A stretch of DNA of 64,000 nucleotides from Mariannaea sp. PMI_226 (taxonomy: Eukaryota; Ascomycota; Sordariomycetes; Hypocreales; Nectriaceae). The DNA lies in assembly GCA_024336345.1 (NCBI GenBank), contig JANFOG010000009.1, positions 744,001 to 808,000 on the forward strand, given 5' to 3'. The notes under the pieces were generated by a model. The model made no database searches. It was given only the letters and a program-made list of their open reading frames with translations, and was not told the DNA's origin. A program made the position numbers and the translations under genes. Shown piece by piece: positions 8,854 through 21,127 of this stretch; within the stretch, counting starts at the first letter, position 1; every line of letters starts with the position of its first letter.

Positions 8854-10133
8854 GTGGAGAAACTTTGAGCCTGGACGCAGCTCAGACGCTTGAGCACGCT
8901 TGCACGCCTCACCCGCGCCGATGCCATGCGCGCTCAAATGACTATTAGTCCTCTGTGAACATTGGGCACTACGAAGGAAATGGAGTACTTTGGTCTTGTT
9001 TTCTGAGCGCCGCGGGCCGGCGGCGTCAACGGACCATTTACTGCATTCGCGAGGACGCCAACACCTATCTCGGTAGATCGATTCCGCCAACACAGCACCA
9101 TGAGGCTATCTCCAACACACCCATATCAATCAAAACAGTTGCGGTTGGGATTGGCAAGAGAAGGAGGGGGTTCCAAGTCGGTCACTTTAAGGGGCATTCG
9201 TTTAGATCCCTTCAAAATCGGAAAATGGAGAGTCGGCCCATGACACCAATATGAGCATTCATTCATTAATATGAAAACTCAATTGATGACGAATGCGGCT
9301 CGAGACATCTCGTGGTGCCAAGTCAGGGTGTCTAAACCTGGATGCAACCAGCCCCCCCGCGAAAGCAACCAGCCAATAGCCAATGGGAATTATTTGCATT
9401 CCTTTCACTGGCTCGCTATCAATTGCCTACCTGCCCGTATGTACGATAGTCTTTTCTGGTGTTTCTGGAGCATGGCCTCCAAAAAAGAGAACCCCACGAC
9501 GGCTACACTCGGCCTTTTACTTTCTCCACGATCCAGTCCATGCCCGTTTTTAACTTGCTTTTTGCTGCTTGCATGGGCCACCACGTGACGCTTGATAAGC
9601 TCCTTTCGGCGCGGCCGCTATTAGCCACCTCCCATCGTTGACGTTCACGGGGGACCTTCATTTGCCGTCCGCCAGTAAAGTGCGGTTGGCTCAGCATCGA
9701 ACTAGAGATACGGCTTATTTTCCACCGGCGGGCACTTGGGATCTGAGTACTGGGGACAGCGCCACCTTGCACCGATGCTGCCCTGCGATCCAACTCGGTT
9801 GCCATTTTAGTACGAGGGGTAGGGTTTGATAGGAAGTCATAGATATAAGCTTGCCTCCCCTTGAAAGATTGGCTGGTGCTTGCATCTGCTACATCTAATA
9901 TATCTTCCTCGTCGCCTTGATTCCTACCTATTGGTCCCTTCTCTTTATTCCTGGTCGAGGCTCCATATTGCTCGACACCCTTCCCTGCCAACTCTAAATC
10001 AGTGACCGTTTCTTCCTTGACTCGCCGCCTATCACACTTTGGACGTCATCACTGGCCTCATCTGATTATAAGTCAGAAACCTCCCTCTTCCGCGTCAAAA
10101 CATACTCACGCACACACACACACAACTATCACA
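8854..10133. other. Long upstream region of proline dehydrogenase gene
   Basis: It carries two CCAAT boxes 7 bp apart (9373-9377, 9380-9384), a CACGTG (9582-9587) and, just before the start of the next gene, a (CA)n leader around 10106-10126. Open frames on both strands lack family features. The CCAAT pair and E-box make it a plausible regulated promoter for the nitrogen/carbon catabolic gene downstream. Confidence 0.5.
9373..9384 (+). promoter_or_regulatory. Tandem CCAAT boxes
   Basis: Two direct CCAAT motifs (ccaatagccaat) lie about 750 bp before the ATG of the proline dehydrogenase gene. CCAAT is bound by the HAP complex in filamentous fungi, and the fungal proline cluster promoter is a known HAP/CCAAT target type. 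Function here is inferred. Confidence 0.35.
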
Positions 10134-11656
10134 ATGAGCTTAGCCCGTGGGCGAGGCTCCTGCCGGCCCCTTCGCTTGGCCACTACTTACACAGCTCTCG
10201 ATGCTCGATATGCTTCCATTGCCATCTTCGCTCTGCGTTCTCCTCCCCGCCGCTTCATCCACTCGTCTGAAAAACGGACGAATACTCTTACTGACCACTC
10301 CATCCCTGAGCCTCCTACCATGGCTCCAGTCCCTCGCTCCGCGCCTCTCAGCGTGCTCTCTTTGGGCATGGTCATGCGTTCTCTCGCCACTACCGTAGTG
10401 TCCTCCTCACCCATTCTTCTTCCCCCATCTCTGCGCATCATGTCTATCCTCGCAAACTCCTCTAGCGCTATCCTCAACCCCGACAAGAACCCCCTCTTGC
10501 GAGTTTTCCTCAAGAAGACCTTCTACGCCCAATTTTGCGCGGGTGAGAATGCGACTGAGGTCCGCGATACCATTTCCAACCTGAAGGGCATGGGCTTCAC
10601 GGGCGTGATCCTGTGCTATGCAAAGGAGGTTGTCTTAAGCAAGGAGCAGGCAGCAAAGCTGGGTGTGGGACAGGAGACGGAGGAGGCTATCAAGAATGAG
10701 ATTCTGCCGTGGGCTGAGGGAACGCTGGAGACGGTTCGGCTCGTTCAACCTGGTGACTACGTTGCGCTCAAGTAAGTATTCGCCTTTTTGTTCGTATATG
10801 ATATATGAAGAGGATTGAATTCTAACGCCTATATAGGTTCACTGGCGCCGGTAGCGTTGCTCTCGCCCAGTTGAAGGCCCGTCAAGGAGCCACTCCCACG
10901 CTACACAAGGCCATCGACGACATCTGCAAGCTTGCCCAGGACCGCGGTGTACGATTGCTATTTGATGCTGAGCAAGACATGCTCCAGGATGGCATTGATG
11001 ACTGGACCCTTGAGTTTGCTCGCCGTTACAACAAGAGCACCAAGGATCCTGTCATCTATGGCACATACCAGGCATACAAGAAGGGTGCTCCCGCAATTTT
11101 GGCCAACCACCTCGCCCAAGCTCAGAAGGAAAGCTTCGCTCTTGGCGTCAAACTCGTTCGAGGCGCATACTTGGGCTCAGATCCCCGTCATCTCTTCCAT
11201 GACACCAAGGAGGACACCGACAAGTGCTACGATGACCTTGCTGCGAGCGTTTTGACCCGCCAGTGGACCGCCGCCGTCAAGGGTGAGGGCGCGTATCCCA
11301 CTGCCAGCCTGATGATTGCCTCCCACAACGCCGAGTCTGTCCGTCGTGCCCGCGCCATCTGCGACTCTGGCGCTGCCAAGACCGACGTCTCTTTCGCCCA
11401 GCTCCAGGGAATGGCTGATGAGGTCAGCTGTGAGCTTGTGGAGGCCGGACAAGCTGTGCGTGAGAACCAAGGTGATAAGATGTCAGCCTTGCCTGCTTAC
11501 AAGTACCTCGTCTGGGGGACCACGGGTGAGTGTATGAAGTACCTGCTCCGCCGAGCACAGGAGAACAAGGATGCTGTTCAGCGAACGCGGGACAGCCGGG
11601 ATGCCATGTGGGGAGAGCTGATTCGACGATGTAAGAGCGTGGTTGGTTTGGCTTAA
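10134..11656 (+). CDS. put1: Proline dehydrogenase (proline oxidase), mitochondrial
   Basis: FAD-dependent oxidation of L-proline to pyrroline-5-carboxylate at the inner mitochondrial membrane, the first step of proline use as nitrogen and carbon source. Exons 10134-10771 and 10837-11656 (intron 65 nt, gtaagt, branch tctaac, atatag) give 485 residues. The N-terminal 45 residues are Arg-rich, poor in acidic residues and contain ARYASIAIFALRSPPRRFIHSS, a good mitochondrial presequence. ProDH barrel motifs appear in order: FTGAGSVAL, RLLFDAEQD, YGTYQAYKKG, KLVRGAYLGSDPR, MIASHNAES, FAQLQGMADE and YLLRRAQEN. All are hallmarks of PutA/ProDH flavin and substrate binding. A hydrophobic stretch near residues 75-105 may anchor it. 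The gene converges with cgi121 (208 bp between stops). Confidence 0.96.
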
Positions 11657-11863
11657 TGGAATTCGGTGAAGGGCTAGAGAAAAGGGTTTTGATGATTATG
11701 ACTTTGCATCATGGGTAGCGATTCTGGGAGTCCGGCGATTTTGAGACATAGCATAGAGCAGAACCATAGAGACATGGCCTACGTTGTCTTGTTCCGTTCA
11801 TGAAAAAAAAATAATCCATCCCAAATGCCTTTCATGTGTCGTGTTTTAGGGAAGCAATATTCG

Positions 11864-12608
11864 CTAAACCCCGCGCAATGCCATGCCGTTCAGGATCAAG
11901 GTCTCCATTTCCCTGTTCTTAATCTTATCGTCTTTAATATCGTCAAGCCACTTCAGGCCGTTGAGCTTATAATATTTTCGCACTTTCGGCAAATCCGTAG
12001 CTGTAGCAATGGTTTCATTAGTAGGATCTAGGGCCTCGCCTTCGACATTGGCTTTAAGGTGCTCCCAAATTTGATCCGGCTGAATTGGCGGAGCATTGTT
12101 CGCAGGGAAAGTAACGCGAACAACAATGAGGTCCTTCGTTGATGGGGAGATACCGTAACGACGGTAAGCGTCGGCGATCTGGAGTATGAATATTAGCTTC
12201 TTGAAGCTATATGAAAGCGAGGCGCAGACGGTACATTGTTCGACGAACTGAGAGAGGTTACGATCTCGGAGTGAACGTTGGGAGTCTTGAGTTCGCCATT
12301 CACAGCCGCAACGGTTGCTTTGAAGATGGCAGACAAGATTTGAGTTCGCGAAAACACCTGCAGAGCCGCCGAACTGTTAACTAGATTCATTCATCGAACC
12401 CATGACGTCGTTGTTTACGAGTTTAGGTCAGTTTGTATCCAAGGGCAAGACGCACTATAGAAGCATCAATGAAGGCGTATTCGAAGTCGGCATTGCGCGC
12501 GAGCAATTGCTGGTGTAGAAACGAGGCATTTTTTATATCCCGAAAAAACGCGAGGTGAGCTTTGTATGAAGCCGGGAGATGCTCGAGGGTAATCGTTTCC
12601 AGAGACAT
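11864..12608 (-). CDS. cgi121: CGI121, EKC/KEOPS complex subunit
   Basis: Cgi121 binds Bud32 in the KEOPS/EKC complex, which makes the universal t6A37 modification of ANN-decoding tRNAs and influences telomeres and transcription. Three exons: 12608-12456, 12357-12235 and 12178-11864, 196 residues. Introns of 98 nt (12358-12455) and 56 nt (12179-12234) keep frame. Family sequence is clear across the joins: [20 protein letters not shown] at the N-terminus, [20 protein letters not shown], then the Cgi121 core [20 protein letters not shown] joined to [20 protein letters not shown], then [14 protein letters not shown] and the end [18 protein letters not shown]. Length matches fungal Cgi121. It starts at the first ATG and is convergent with put1. 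Confidence 0.93.
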
Positions 12609-15600
12609 TGTCTAACGAAGATGCTGGTGCCTGGATGGAGTCAAGCAACGGCGCAGCGATGCGATGGTCGAATCGGGTCGTGTTGAGGATCTCGAATGCT
12701 CTATTCGCTCGAAATCACTGTACATGAGTCGTTCAAGAGAGTCTGGGATTATCGGGAATGGGAGGAGAATGAACACAGCTATTAACAGGACTTTGGAATT
12801 GAGTGTTCACGATGCAGTCCTGATGAGGGGCAAAAGATTGAAGGAAATTGATTTTTTTGGCGGGGGTTCGCGGGGGTGGCGCGGGCCGCGAAGTTGTGCC
12901 ACAGTTGCCGTATAGACTAGGGAGCTGATCATTACAGAAGTGATCAGCGTGCTCCAAGCAAAGCACGATTTGCTATGAGCAACTCATTGAACACAACTCT
13001 TCATGATTACTCGACCTTGATGCTGAATCACTTCTCAACAAAACATCTTCGTCCTCTAATTAGACCTTCGAGAGGGTTTTATGCTGGCGCGAAACCTGAT
13101 GAGAAAACAAACATGAAGTCCTAATCAACTTGTACCATATCAAAGCTGACTGAGCAACCTCTCGGTACTCCAGTGTACTATTCACCATTGCGTACAGTAT
13201 ATATAGACTTAAGAGTCTAATCATATTGAAGGAGCTCTAGAGAGTTCTGTCCTACTCATGCCATCAAGGTCCTCGAACATCTTCTACCTCGGCTTGGCTT
13301 GATTTCAACAAATGTACTTGATGCTGAGATGTTTCGTCAGGTTCCTTACTTCCGCATTTCCGCACCTTCAGGCACTGAATCTTGCGAGGCAGGGTTAGAG
13401 GTACGACAACAAGAAGCACGCATGAATAGATTACGCGTTGCCGTTGCCGGCAGATGCACACTAAATCACGAGGCTTTCCACTGGATCAGCCTTGGTGGTT
13501 CATCCAACAGATCAGCCCAGTGTTTTCCCTTTACAGTGGATTATTCGAGGATAGAACAACGCAGAAGAATTTGGAACAAGCTGTTTCTTTCACATGTGAT
13601 TCATTTTTTTGTGCAATGCAAGAACTTTTAAAGAAAATTATCATGCGCATGTTATGAGAACAAATTCAGATGAGTACGCAAGTCTGACTTGTGGAGAATA
13701 TCTCAATGTGCTGATGACTGGATCCCCACGGCCATTTCGTCATACGAATATACACACAACACAGGGAGTGCAACATGAACAGTTTGCAGCAATTGGAGCA
13801 CGAAATAAGGCTGCCTAAAATGGACCACAGAGCCTCGACTGTAAGAGGCTTGCGTGAAGTTGGCGCCGCCCCCTCAAGAAGCCTGAGTGGCAAATGGCTG
13901 GGTGCAACGCACTCCCGCGGAGTGGTGGCCTCGATTCTGCCGACATTTACTGAGTGTAACGTGACGGAAATGCTTAGCTCTCCCCATTTACAGACATTAT
14001 TCTCCCGAAATAGCCTGAATAGCCTAAATAGCATTCAGTTTACAGAGTGTAGAGAGAGAGTGGGAGAGAAAAGTAGCTTTGCTGGCCAAATGGCTGACGG
14101 TACTTCCGATGGGCGCCCATTATTGAACCTCCTAGCGTACGCCACCAACATCATCTTCCTCTCGTATCTTTGTACAGTTTCCCAATGTCTGGGACCAAGT
14201 TCAAGCTGCCAGCTCCACGTACTAAGAAGTCGGTGCTTACGATTTCACCGAGAAAATACTGGATCTCCTCGTTCTAACGTCTCGTATGAGAATATTCGCA
14301 CCCGGGGAATTGAACCCAACAGCCGCCGTGGCTATGCTCATCGGTGAAAACGGCACTTTTCATGCCGACTTCTGTTACGAGGACAGAAAACACTGCCACT
14401 CTTTATTGCCACTCTATCTTAGCAACGGTTTGAGCTTTGGTGCCTCAGAAGAGGGGTCTCATTGCTGAGCAGTGAGCAGTGAAACTGGTACCACTCAAGA
14501 AGACAAAGGGTGACATTAATATCAATGGATGATTAATTAAGACGATGCCATTAATTTATTGATGGCATATCAAGCTTGTGTGAAGCATCTACTATGGGCG
14601 CTTATGATTCAACATGTATCAGTACGAGACTTGGCATAGGCGCTTCCACGGCGGCTACCATAACTCGCCGGGTGGGACAGTAGCCGCTACTCTGTGTAAG
14701 TGATGAAATGCAGCCTGCATGGAGGTGGTGATATTTGGGTTGCTAGGTCATAAGGTAACAAAGGTGGGCAATACAGTGGTGGTCAACGGAGGCTCTTCGG
14801 TGGGAGGAGGCGAGCCGGAGCCACACTCTGACTTGAACACCGACGTCAGAGGAGGGGGACCACGCCAGCGAACTCTGAGTTGATGGAGGGGTTCTCTCCC
14901 CCACGATGCCTCGATGAGGTCAGGGGTCCTAAGTGTCAATTATCTCTCATGTGCCTGAGTAGCAACCTAAGGTAAGGTAAGGTAGCCATCGTAACAAGGC
15001 TAAAGGGGTTTCCGGGACCGCAGCAATCCAAAATAAGTTTATGATCGGAAACCATCATCTACAACCACCGACGTGGTGATATCGTTAGTCAAGGGCAAAG
15101 AGCATATACTGTACTTAAAGGTTACGTATCGCTGCTTTGCATTGAGGTGCTCGAAGGCTGCATATTCAACTGTTATAGTAACCTCTTGCCTTGCAGATTG
15201 GGCAGAACCGAACATCCCATATAACAATTTGTTCAAGTCATCTATTGGAATTTCTTCCAGGCTTTCCTATTTTCTTTTACTCAGATTCGGGCTCAGGCTC
15301 TCAGTGTCACATAGTCGTACCTGTCAAAACTCCCCGAGAGAGATCGGCACCAACATTGCCGCAGACAGTACGATCGACCACAATCTAGACTGCCTGTTTC
15401 ATGCACCTATCTACAGGTCGGCAGCTTTTCCTTGGCATATCATTTGTTCATTGTTCTCATCACCGGCACCTCGCCTCACTCTTCTAGACGCCAAGCCCAG
15501 CCTACTGCTTTATGCTTTTTGCTGCAAAAGTATACAGCGAATTGATTGATTGCTATACTGTACTGCGTCTGATCAAGCGCTGGCCAACCCCCAGCGCCCA

Positions 15601-15775
15601 GTACCAATTGTTCATACACCCTCCGGAGATCCAGTACATAGTTTTACACCACTATACCCTTTACCTTACCTTACTCCAAAGGTAAAAAAAAATACCTACG
15701 GCATCTCGCCTATATGCGGAGCGGCGGCAGCGTTCTAGCTTCAAAACCAAGTACCCATTGCCTCCCAGGACGCTA
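12609..15775. other. 3.2-kb region without a recognisable gene
   Basis: The longest non-coding stretch in the window. Frames of up to 190 codons (13775-14347) have no start context, intron logic or family features. It contains small direct repeats of the type GAATAGCCT near 14011-14032, an isolated GGTTCAATTCC (tRNA B-box-like, minus strand) around 14300-14318, and GGTAAGGTAAGGTAG (14971-14985) and TTACCTTACCTTACT (15661-15674). The last 700 bp are pyrimidine-rich and likely hold the promoter and long 5' leader of the transcription factor starting at 15776. Confidence 0.5.
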
Positions 15776-18700
15776 ATGCATCATCAGCCATTCGGGACAT
15801 TTCCCGCTGCTCACAGCGCCGACTTCCCTTGCAACCCGCAATTCTATGGTGCTACGCCGGCACTTGCGTCACCCCCACTATCGCCAGCCAACATCAGCCA
15901 GGGCCTAGACCACCAGACGTCAGGGCCCGTTGGGTCCCCTTCATCAGACGCGAACATGGGGTATTCCCATCCCCAGGAGCTCCCTGAATTCACATTTACC
16001 GTCGCCAAACGCCTAGGAGGACAGCAAACGGCCACGACAAATTCACAACTTCAGGCTTCAGCCGCCTCCCCATTCTCATGTCCTCAGGACACCCACCTTT
16101 TGCGCCCTCCTCTCACACCTTTCACCCCCCAAGCATTCGCGCTTGCACCATCGCCGGCTATTACGCCTACGCGCAATCCCGTCTTCCCTCGGCTGGCGCA
16201 GCCCGTCATCGAAGTCTCACCAGCCGCTGTCGCCACACAACATCCATTGTTGCTGTATCCCGACCTATCCCCTCCCGCCTCCACCGGGTCGACTACTGGG
16301 TCGTCCACCGGATCGTCCAACTCTCCTTTGGCTTCAACAACTCCTCGCCTTGGCCCCAATAGGGCCCATCCTTATTGGCTCTGCGGGCGGAAATCCGTTT
16401 CGCGCGTCAAGAAGATGTCCCGACGTCCACCCAAAAGATCGGGCAGCCCTGGTGATGTCGGGCATTCTGGGCAGCCCCTCGGAGAGAATAAGGTGAAGCT
16501 ACCAAAGCTTGATCGAACTGGAGACTTCTCAGGCATCGTCAAAAACCGTCTTCAATCATACACCCGCACTGGTCAAGCATGCGACAGATGTAAGGTAGGT
16601 GATTTCAGCTCGTCCTCCATTGCAGACGAGCGGTAACTGACTCGCTGGCTTCCAACCCAGGTTCGAAAAATTCGATGCGATGCCTTGCCTGAGGGCTGCT
16701 CTCACTGCAAAAACCAAAATCTCGAATGTCTCGTTACCGATCGCGTTACAGGCCGGACAGAGCGTCGAGGCTATCTTCAAGAACTGGAGCGTAAAGAGTC
16801 GGACCTGGTGGAATATATTCGAGACCTTGAAAAGTTGCTGCACGACAAGGGCGTACAAGTCAAGCCGTATGAGTCGCCACCCGGGTCGCAATACCCACCA
16901 GGTACCACCCTGGACGACATGGACAGTTCCATCCAGGATCCCAATCGGAACAATGGCTGGTCTCAAAAAGGGAGTGTCGTGTTCAAGGATAGCCCATCCA
17001 ATGCATCTCCCCCGATCCGACGAGCCTTGCTAGAGTCTCGCCGCGGGGAAGCGCACATAGGTGTGCGAGGCGATGATAGTGCACCGCTGAGCTCCATCAA
17101 CGGCACTCACCTCTCTATCCTGGGAATGACAATTGACATGGCCTCCTTTAAAGATCCAGATGTGGACGAGCCGCCACATGACGCCAAAGCGTCGACACCG
17201 CTCTACAACAAGTCAATACAAGCCTTTCTCCAATCGACTATGCATATCAATCCTGCCTTGGATGTTCCTCTTCCCGAAAGAAGCGAGGCATTCAAATTTG
17301 CAGAGTTTTACTTCTTGACGATCGGGTGCTTTCTACCAATTCCGCATAAGCCAACATTTATGAACTTGGTAAGCTACTTCGTTTGGAATTTTCGTATAGT
17401 GAGTGTGGAGCTGACATGGATAGCTTGTGAGAATTTATGACGAGCCCAACTTTGTGCCAACCACTACGGAATTAGTTCAAGTACATATGGTGTTCGCTAT
17501 CATCTTCTATCAGTTTGCTGTGCGAAACTGGGATCAGCCCCAGCAACGACACGACCTCGACAGTCGATCCAACCAGCATTACCATTTTGCTCTCGGCAAG
17601 ATCTTTTCGCTTACCTGCGAACCGGACTTTGCTGCTGTTCAGGTCATGGCCTTGATATGTATCCACACCCGAGCCTTTCCCAAACCCGGGTGCGCGTCAC
17701 TCATCGCCCAGCACGCTCTGCAACGCGCTCTTGAACTTGGTCTTCATCGGGAATCGAGAAAACCTGGTGAGAGCACCAACTTGAATCATGAGATGCGAAA
17801 GCGGGTATGGTGGGTGATTCTTACTATTAATGTTGCTATCAGTGGTCGCCGGGGTCTTCCTATGCCAATTACTGTTCAAGATTTCGACGTTGGCTTTCCC
17901 GAGCCCATCAGCGACGAGCTCCTAAGAGATGACGGCGTTGATACGAGTCGAAATCTGCCATGCTCCTACGAGGTTGCCATTTGCAGCTTCAAGTTTATCC
18001 CACACTTGATAGAAATGTGGGCCAATGTTTATTGCGTTCGTCGTGATGCTGCAAATTATACCAACATTGTCAAGGTATTGGAGGCTCGGATCAAGACCTG
18101 GGCTGATGAATTGCCTGATCGCCTCAAGCTCGGTCACCCAGAACAGTTGGCTCAGTCTGAAAGCACCAAGATGGAGGCACTCTTTCTTCGATCGTTTCTT
18201 CTCGAATTCCGTCTTCTTTTACGGCATCCTTCGGTGGCCATGACCAACAATGAGGATATGAAGGCAGAAAACTCACGGATCTGTGAAGAGGTGGCAAAGG
18301 AAATACTTCACACAACCTTGGATATCCAATCGCTCCGATGTCTGGATACTACATGGTACCAGACATCCTTCTACGCAGCTTCCATGTTTACTACTTTGGT
18401 GGCTCACTGGGAGAGACGAATGGAGATGACGCCTGACGATTTTGACAAGTTGAGGAAAGACATGGAATCCTGGGTTAGCATTTTGGAAGAAACCGGAAAT
18501 CTTCTTGGTTAGTCTTTTTCTCTTCCTCCTTCCTTTTACCCCCCCTTTTCTCTCGCTATATTGCTTTTTTGTTTCTTTTGATGCAAGCTATCCATGTTGG
18601 TGTACCATTCTAACAAAACATCAGGTTCTGGGCCTCAAATAAGCGAGGAGATCAAAAAGATCATCAATCATACGATGGCATTGATCGAGACCGATATGTG

Positions 18701-19349
18701 CAGCAAAAACCAAGGGGTTCTGCAGCCCGCACCTACGACACCGAAACTAAAGCAAGAGCCGCAACACTCATTCCAGTCTTCCGATATTCTACGTGTGCCA
18801 GTCTCGCAAGCAGCATCCATCGATCCGTCTCCACTGCCAACAGCGACCATCTCTGCACCAGTTCCGACACCAAATGGTATGTCTCAACCAGACGTTTCCC
18901 ATAAGCAGCAATATTACCAGGAGCCACCTATGAACAGCCAAACCAATTCGTACCCTACGCTTGCCTACAATAATCAGACGCATAATAATATGACACCACA
19001 GCCATCTTATGATGCTCACGCAATGTATTACAATCAGGCCCAGGCTGCCGCTGCTGTCGCTAGCACTGTTCAAGGCGCGTCCATGTCTTTTGCTCAACCC
19101 AACCAACACATGGCAGTTCAACAACAGACAGACATGTTGATGAATGGTCGAGGCACACCGTGGCATGATTGGACGGCCGCAATGGCCGGTACTCAGGATA
19201 GATACATCGCGACGCCGTTCCCAACCCTCGGCAGTTCTCGTGACACGAATACCGGAAGTCTTCCAGGAGAGGCCCCTTCACTGACGACTAACGACATCAA
19301 TGAGATGTGGCCCATGACACTGATGCCGCACCAGCCAGGCCTCGAGTAA
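15776..19349 (+). CDS. Large Zn(II)2Cys6 transcription factor with fungal-specific middle domain
   Basis: Four exons (15776-16594, 16661-17368, 17424-18507, 18625-19349) encode 1111 residues. The binuclear zinc cluster has Cys at 269, 272, 279, 286, 289 and 296 (CX2CX6CX6CX2CX6C); the first intron falls inside it, right after CDRCK. A short coiled coil follows (YLQELERKESDLVEYIRDLEKLL, about 311-335). The fungal_trans-type middle region spans roughly residues 440-800, including ALELGLHRES and RKRVWWVILTINVAISGRRG. The first 268 residues are Pro/Ser/Thr-rich with a basic patch (KKMSRRPPKRSG) just before the cluster; the C-terminal 240 are Gln/Asn/Met-rich, as in activation domains. The internal position of the zinc cluster is less common than an N-terminal one. 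Target genes are not evident from neighbours. The start could lie further upstream if an unseen 5' exon exists. Confidence 0.9.
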
Positions 19350-20046
19350 ATACATGTGTTTACTATGTGAATATTGGTCATTGTGTTTTTCTTGGACAAT
19401 TAAATAAAACCTTACACGAGCTTACGTGTAATAGCGGGCAGCGATGGCGTCAAGGCGTTTACCGTTTGGAATGCAGACTTTTGGCATGATACATTCTGAA
19501 ATTAGCAGAAACTTTGTTGCATCTTCATGTATATCTATATCATCCGCACTTTCATACATTAAAGAATTGGGCAAGCGGACTTCACGAGGATGTACCGATC
19601 CTCAAGATAACGATGTAACGATTGTATAGACTAGAAGTCTCAAGTGTGTAGTCTTTCATGAAAGTTAATACTCATTATACTGTGCAGTCGCTCTTGGTCA
19701 AGATAGGTGCCCCGACAATTTTTAAAATCATTGTACTACTGTATGGAACACCTAACCTGAAAGAATAAGTAATGTATCATCATTTTGGAGGTACATTTTA
19801 GACTATGTACCCAGAGCCTTGGGAGGCTTGGAAGGTTTGGAAGCTTGAGCTCAGGATTTGCGAGTAGCCGGATTTTAGCCGAAGAAGCAACCCACTCATG
19901 TTTCTCAGCATCGCGTTTCTGAAGCTCAACTCCAAAAGTGTGCACAGCAATCCAATCATCCGCGAATTTGTATTTCCATTGTCGGATTGCTCCATTTCCC
20001 CCTCCTCTCTCTAAATCTTAAGGCTAATCTACTCTGGAGAATCAAC
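19350..20046. other. Intergenic region before zinc-finger gene
   Basis: AT-rich 3' flank of the transcription factor and short promoter of the BuGZ-like gene. Nothing else is recognised. Confidence 0.5.
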
Positions 20047-21127
20047 ATGGGAAAGAAGAAGCGCGGTCACCCCGATGTCGAGGAAATCCTCGGTCGGCCT
20101 TGGTGCTACTACTGTACGGAAGCTTTGCGACTCCTCCTCCTGGATCACGACGACTGACATTGCCCAACAGGTGAACGCGATTTTGAGGATCTGAAGCTTC
20201 TTATTTCTCATCAGAAAGCCAAACATTTCAAATGCGATCGATGTGGTCGTCGGCTGAACACTGCCGGAGGTTGGTTCATTCCCCTTGGCGCGGCTCAACC
20301 TGACCTCCCTCAGCTGACCTTTTTTTTTTCTCTCTTGTCCAGGTCTTTCCGTGCACATGAACCAGGTCCACAAGGAAAATCTCTCGCAAGTCGAAAATGC
20401 GCTTCCCAACCGACAAGCCCTCGATGTGGAGATTTTTGGAATGGAAGGCATCCCCCAGGACATCCTCGAGCAGCATCGCAACCGCATCATCCAAAACTTT
20501 TACCAAGCGCAAGAGGATAGGAGGATCGCGACTGGAAATCCCCTGCCAGGGCAGGCAATGAAGAGGAAGAAGATTTCAGTTGAATCACCGAGCGATCTTG
20601 TCAAGAGGTTGGAGGAGTTTCGTAAGCAGAAGAAGAATGCGGGAGCGAACGGGGGTGACGCCAATCCTCCTGCTGCCACCGCAGCGGCACCTTACGTGAG
20701 TTGTTTCCGGGAGTCATATTTTTGCCCCATTGCATGCTAACATCAAGAAAAGTATGAACAGCAGCCCGGTTATCCCGGTCAAGCTCCTCCAGGAGCTGCC
20801 GCATACACCTATCCCATCAACACTCTCCCTACCCGACCAACAAGCAACCTTCCCTCGGCAACCGGTCTTCCTCAACGCCCTACACAAGGAGGAGCATGGA
20901 ACGATCCCAATGCGCCACCTGCTGCGGCGGGCGATGATATTGACCGGCTGATCCGCATGGCAGAAGCTGGTATCAAGACATCCAAACCAGAGGACGATGA
21001 AAAGAAGGGCAAGAAGGAAAAGGAAAAGAAATCAAAGATGTTCTACGACGATAGCGAAGTCAGTCCAGAGGAGAGGATGGCAGCGTTACAAAGATACGTG
21101 TGGACGCCAGAAGTGGCTGCCGCTTAA
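20047..21127 (+). CDS. BuGZ/ZNF207-like C2H2 zinc-finger protein
   Basis: Four exons (20047-20113, 20171-20269, 20343-20695, 20753-21127) encode 297 residues; introns are 57, 73 and 57 nt. The N-terminus holds two zinc fingers in the arrangement of animal ZNF207/Bu[23 protein letters not shown], then [21 protein letters not shown], followed by [16 protein letters not shown] and the diagnostic EIFGMEGIP. In animals BuGZ binds microtubules and Bub3 and supports kinetochore loading and spindle assembly, partly by phase separation. The rest is Pro/Gly/Ala/Tyr-rich low complexity, ending in a Lys-rich stretch and a short conserved-looking [16 protein letters not shown] see no clear GLEBS motif. 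It lies next to a kinesin-8 gene, though the co-location may be accidental. Confidence 0.9.

Noticed and set aside
9503..9991. A 162-codon minus-strand frame upstream of put1
   Set aside because: Lies in the presumed promoter region with CCAAT and E-box motifs and shows no recognisable domain.
14280..14340. tRNA-like 3' half on the minus strand (GGTTCAATTCCCC)
   Set aside because: The T stem has only three good pairs, and no matching acceptor 5' strand, D arm or anticodon arm could be built upstream. Treated as a chance or decayed B box.
13775..14347. A 190-codon plus-strand frame
   Set aside because: No family resemblance, unusual composition for this genome's proteins, no intron logic; lies in a long non-coding stretch.
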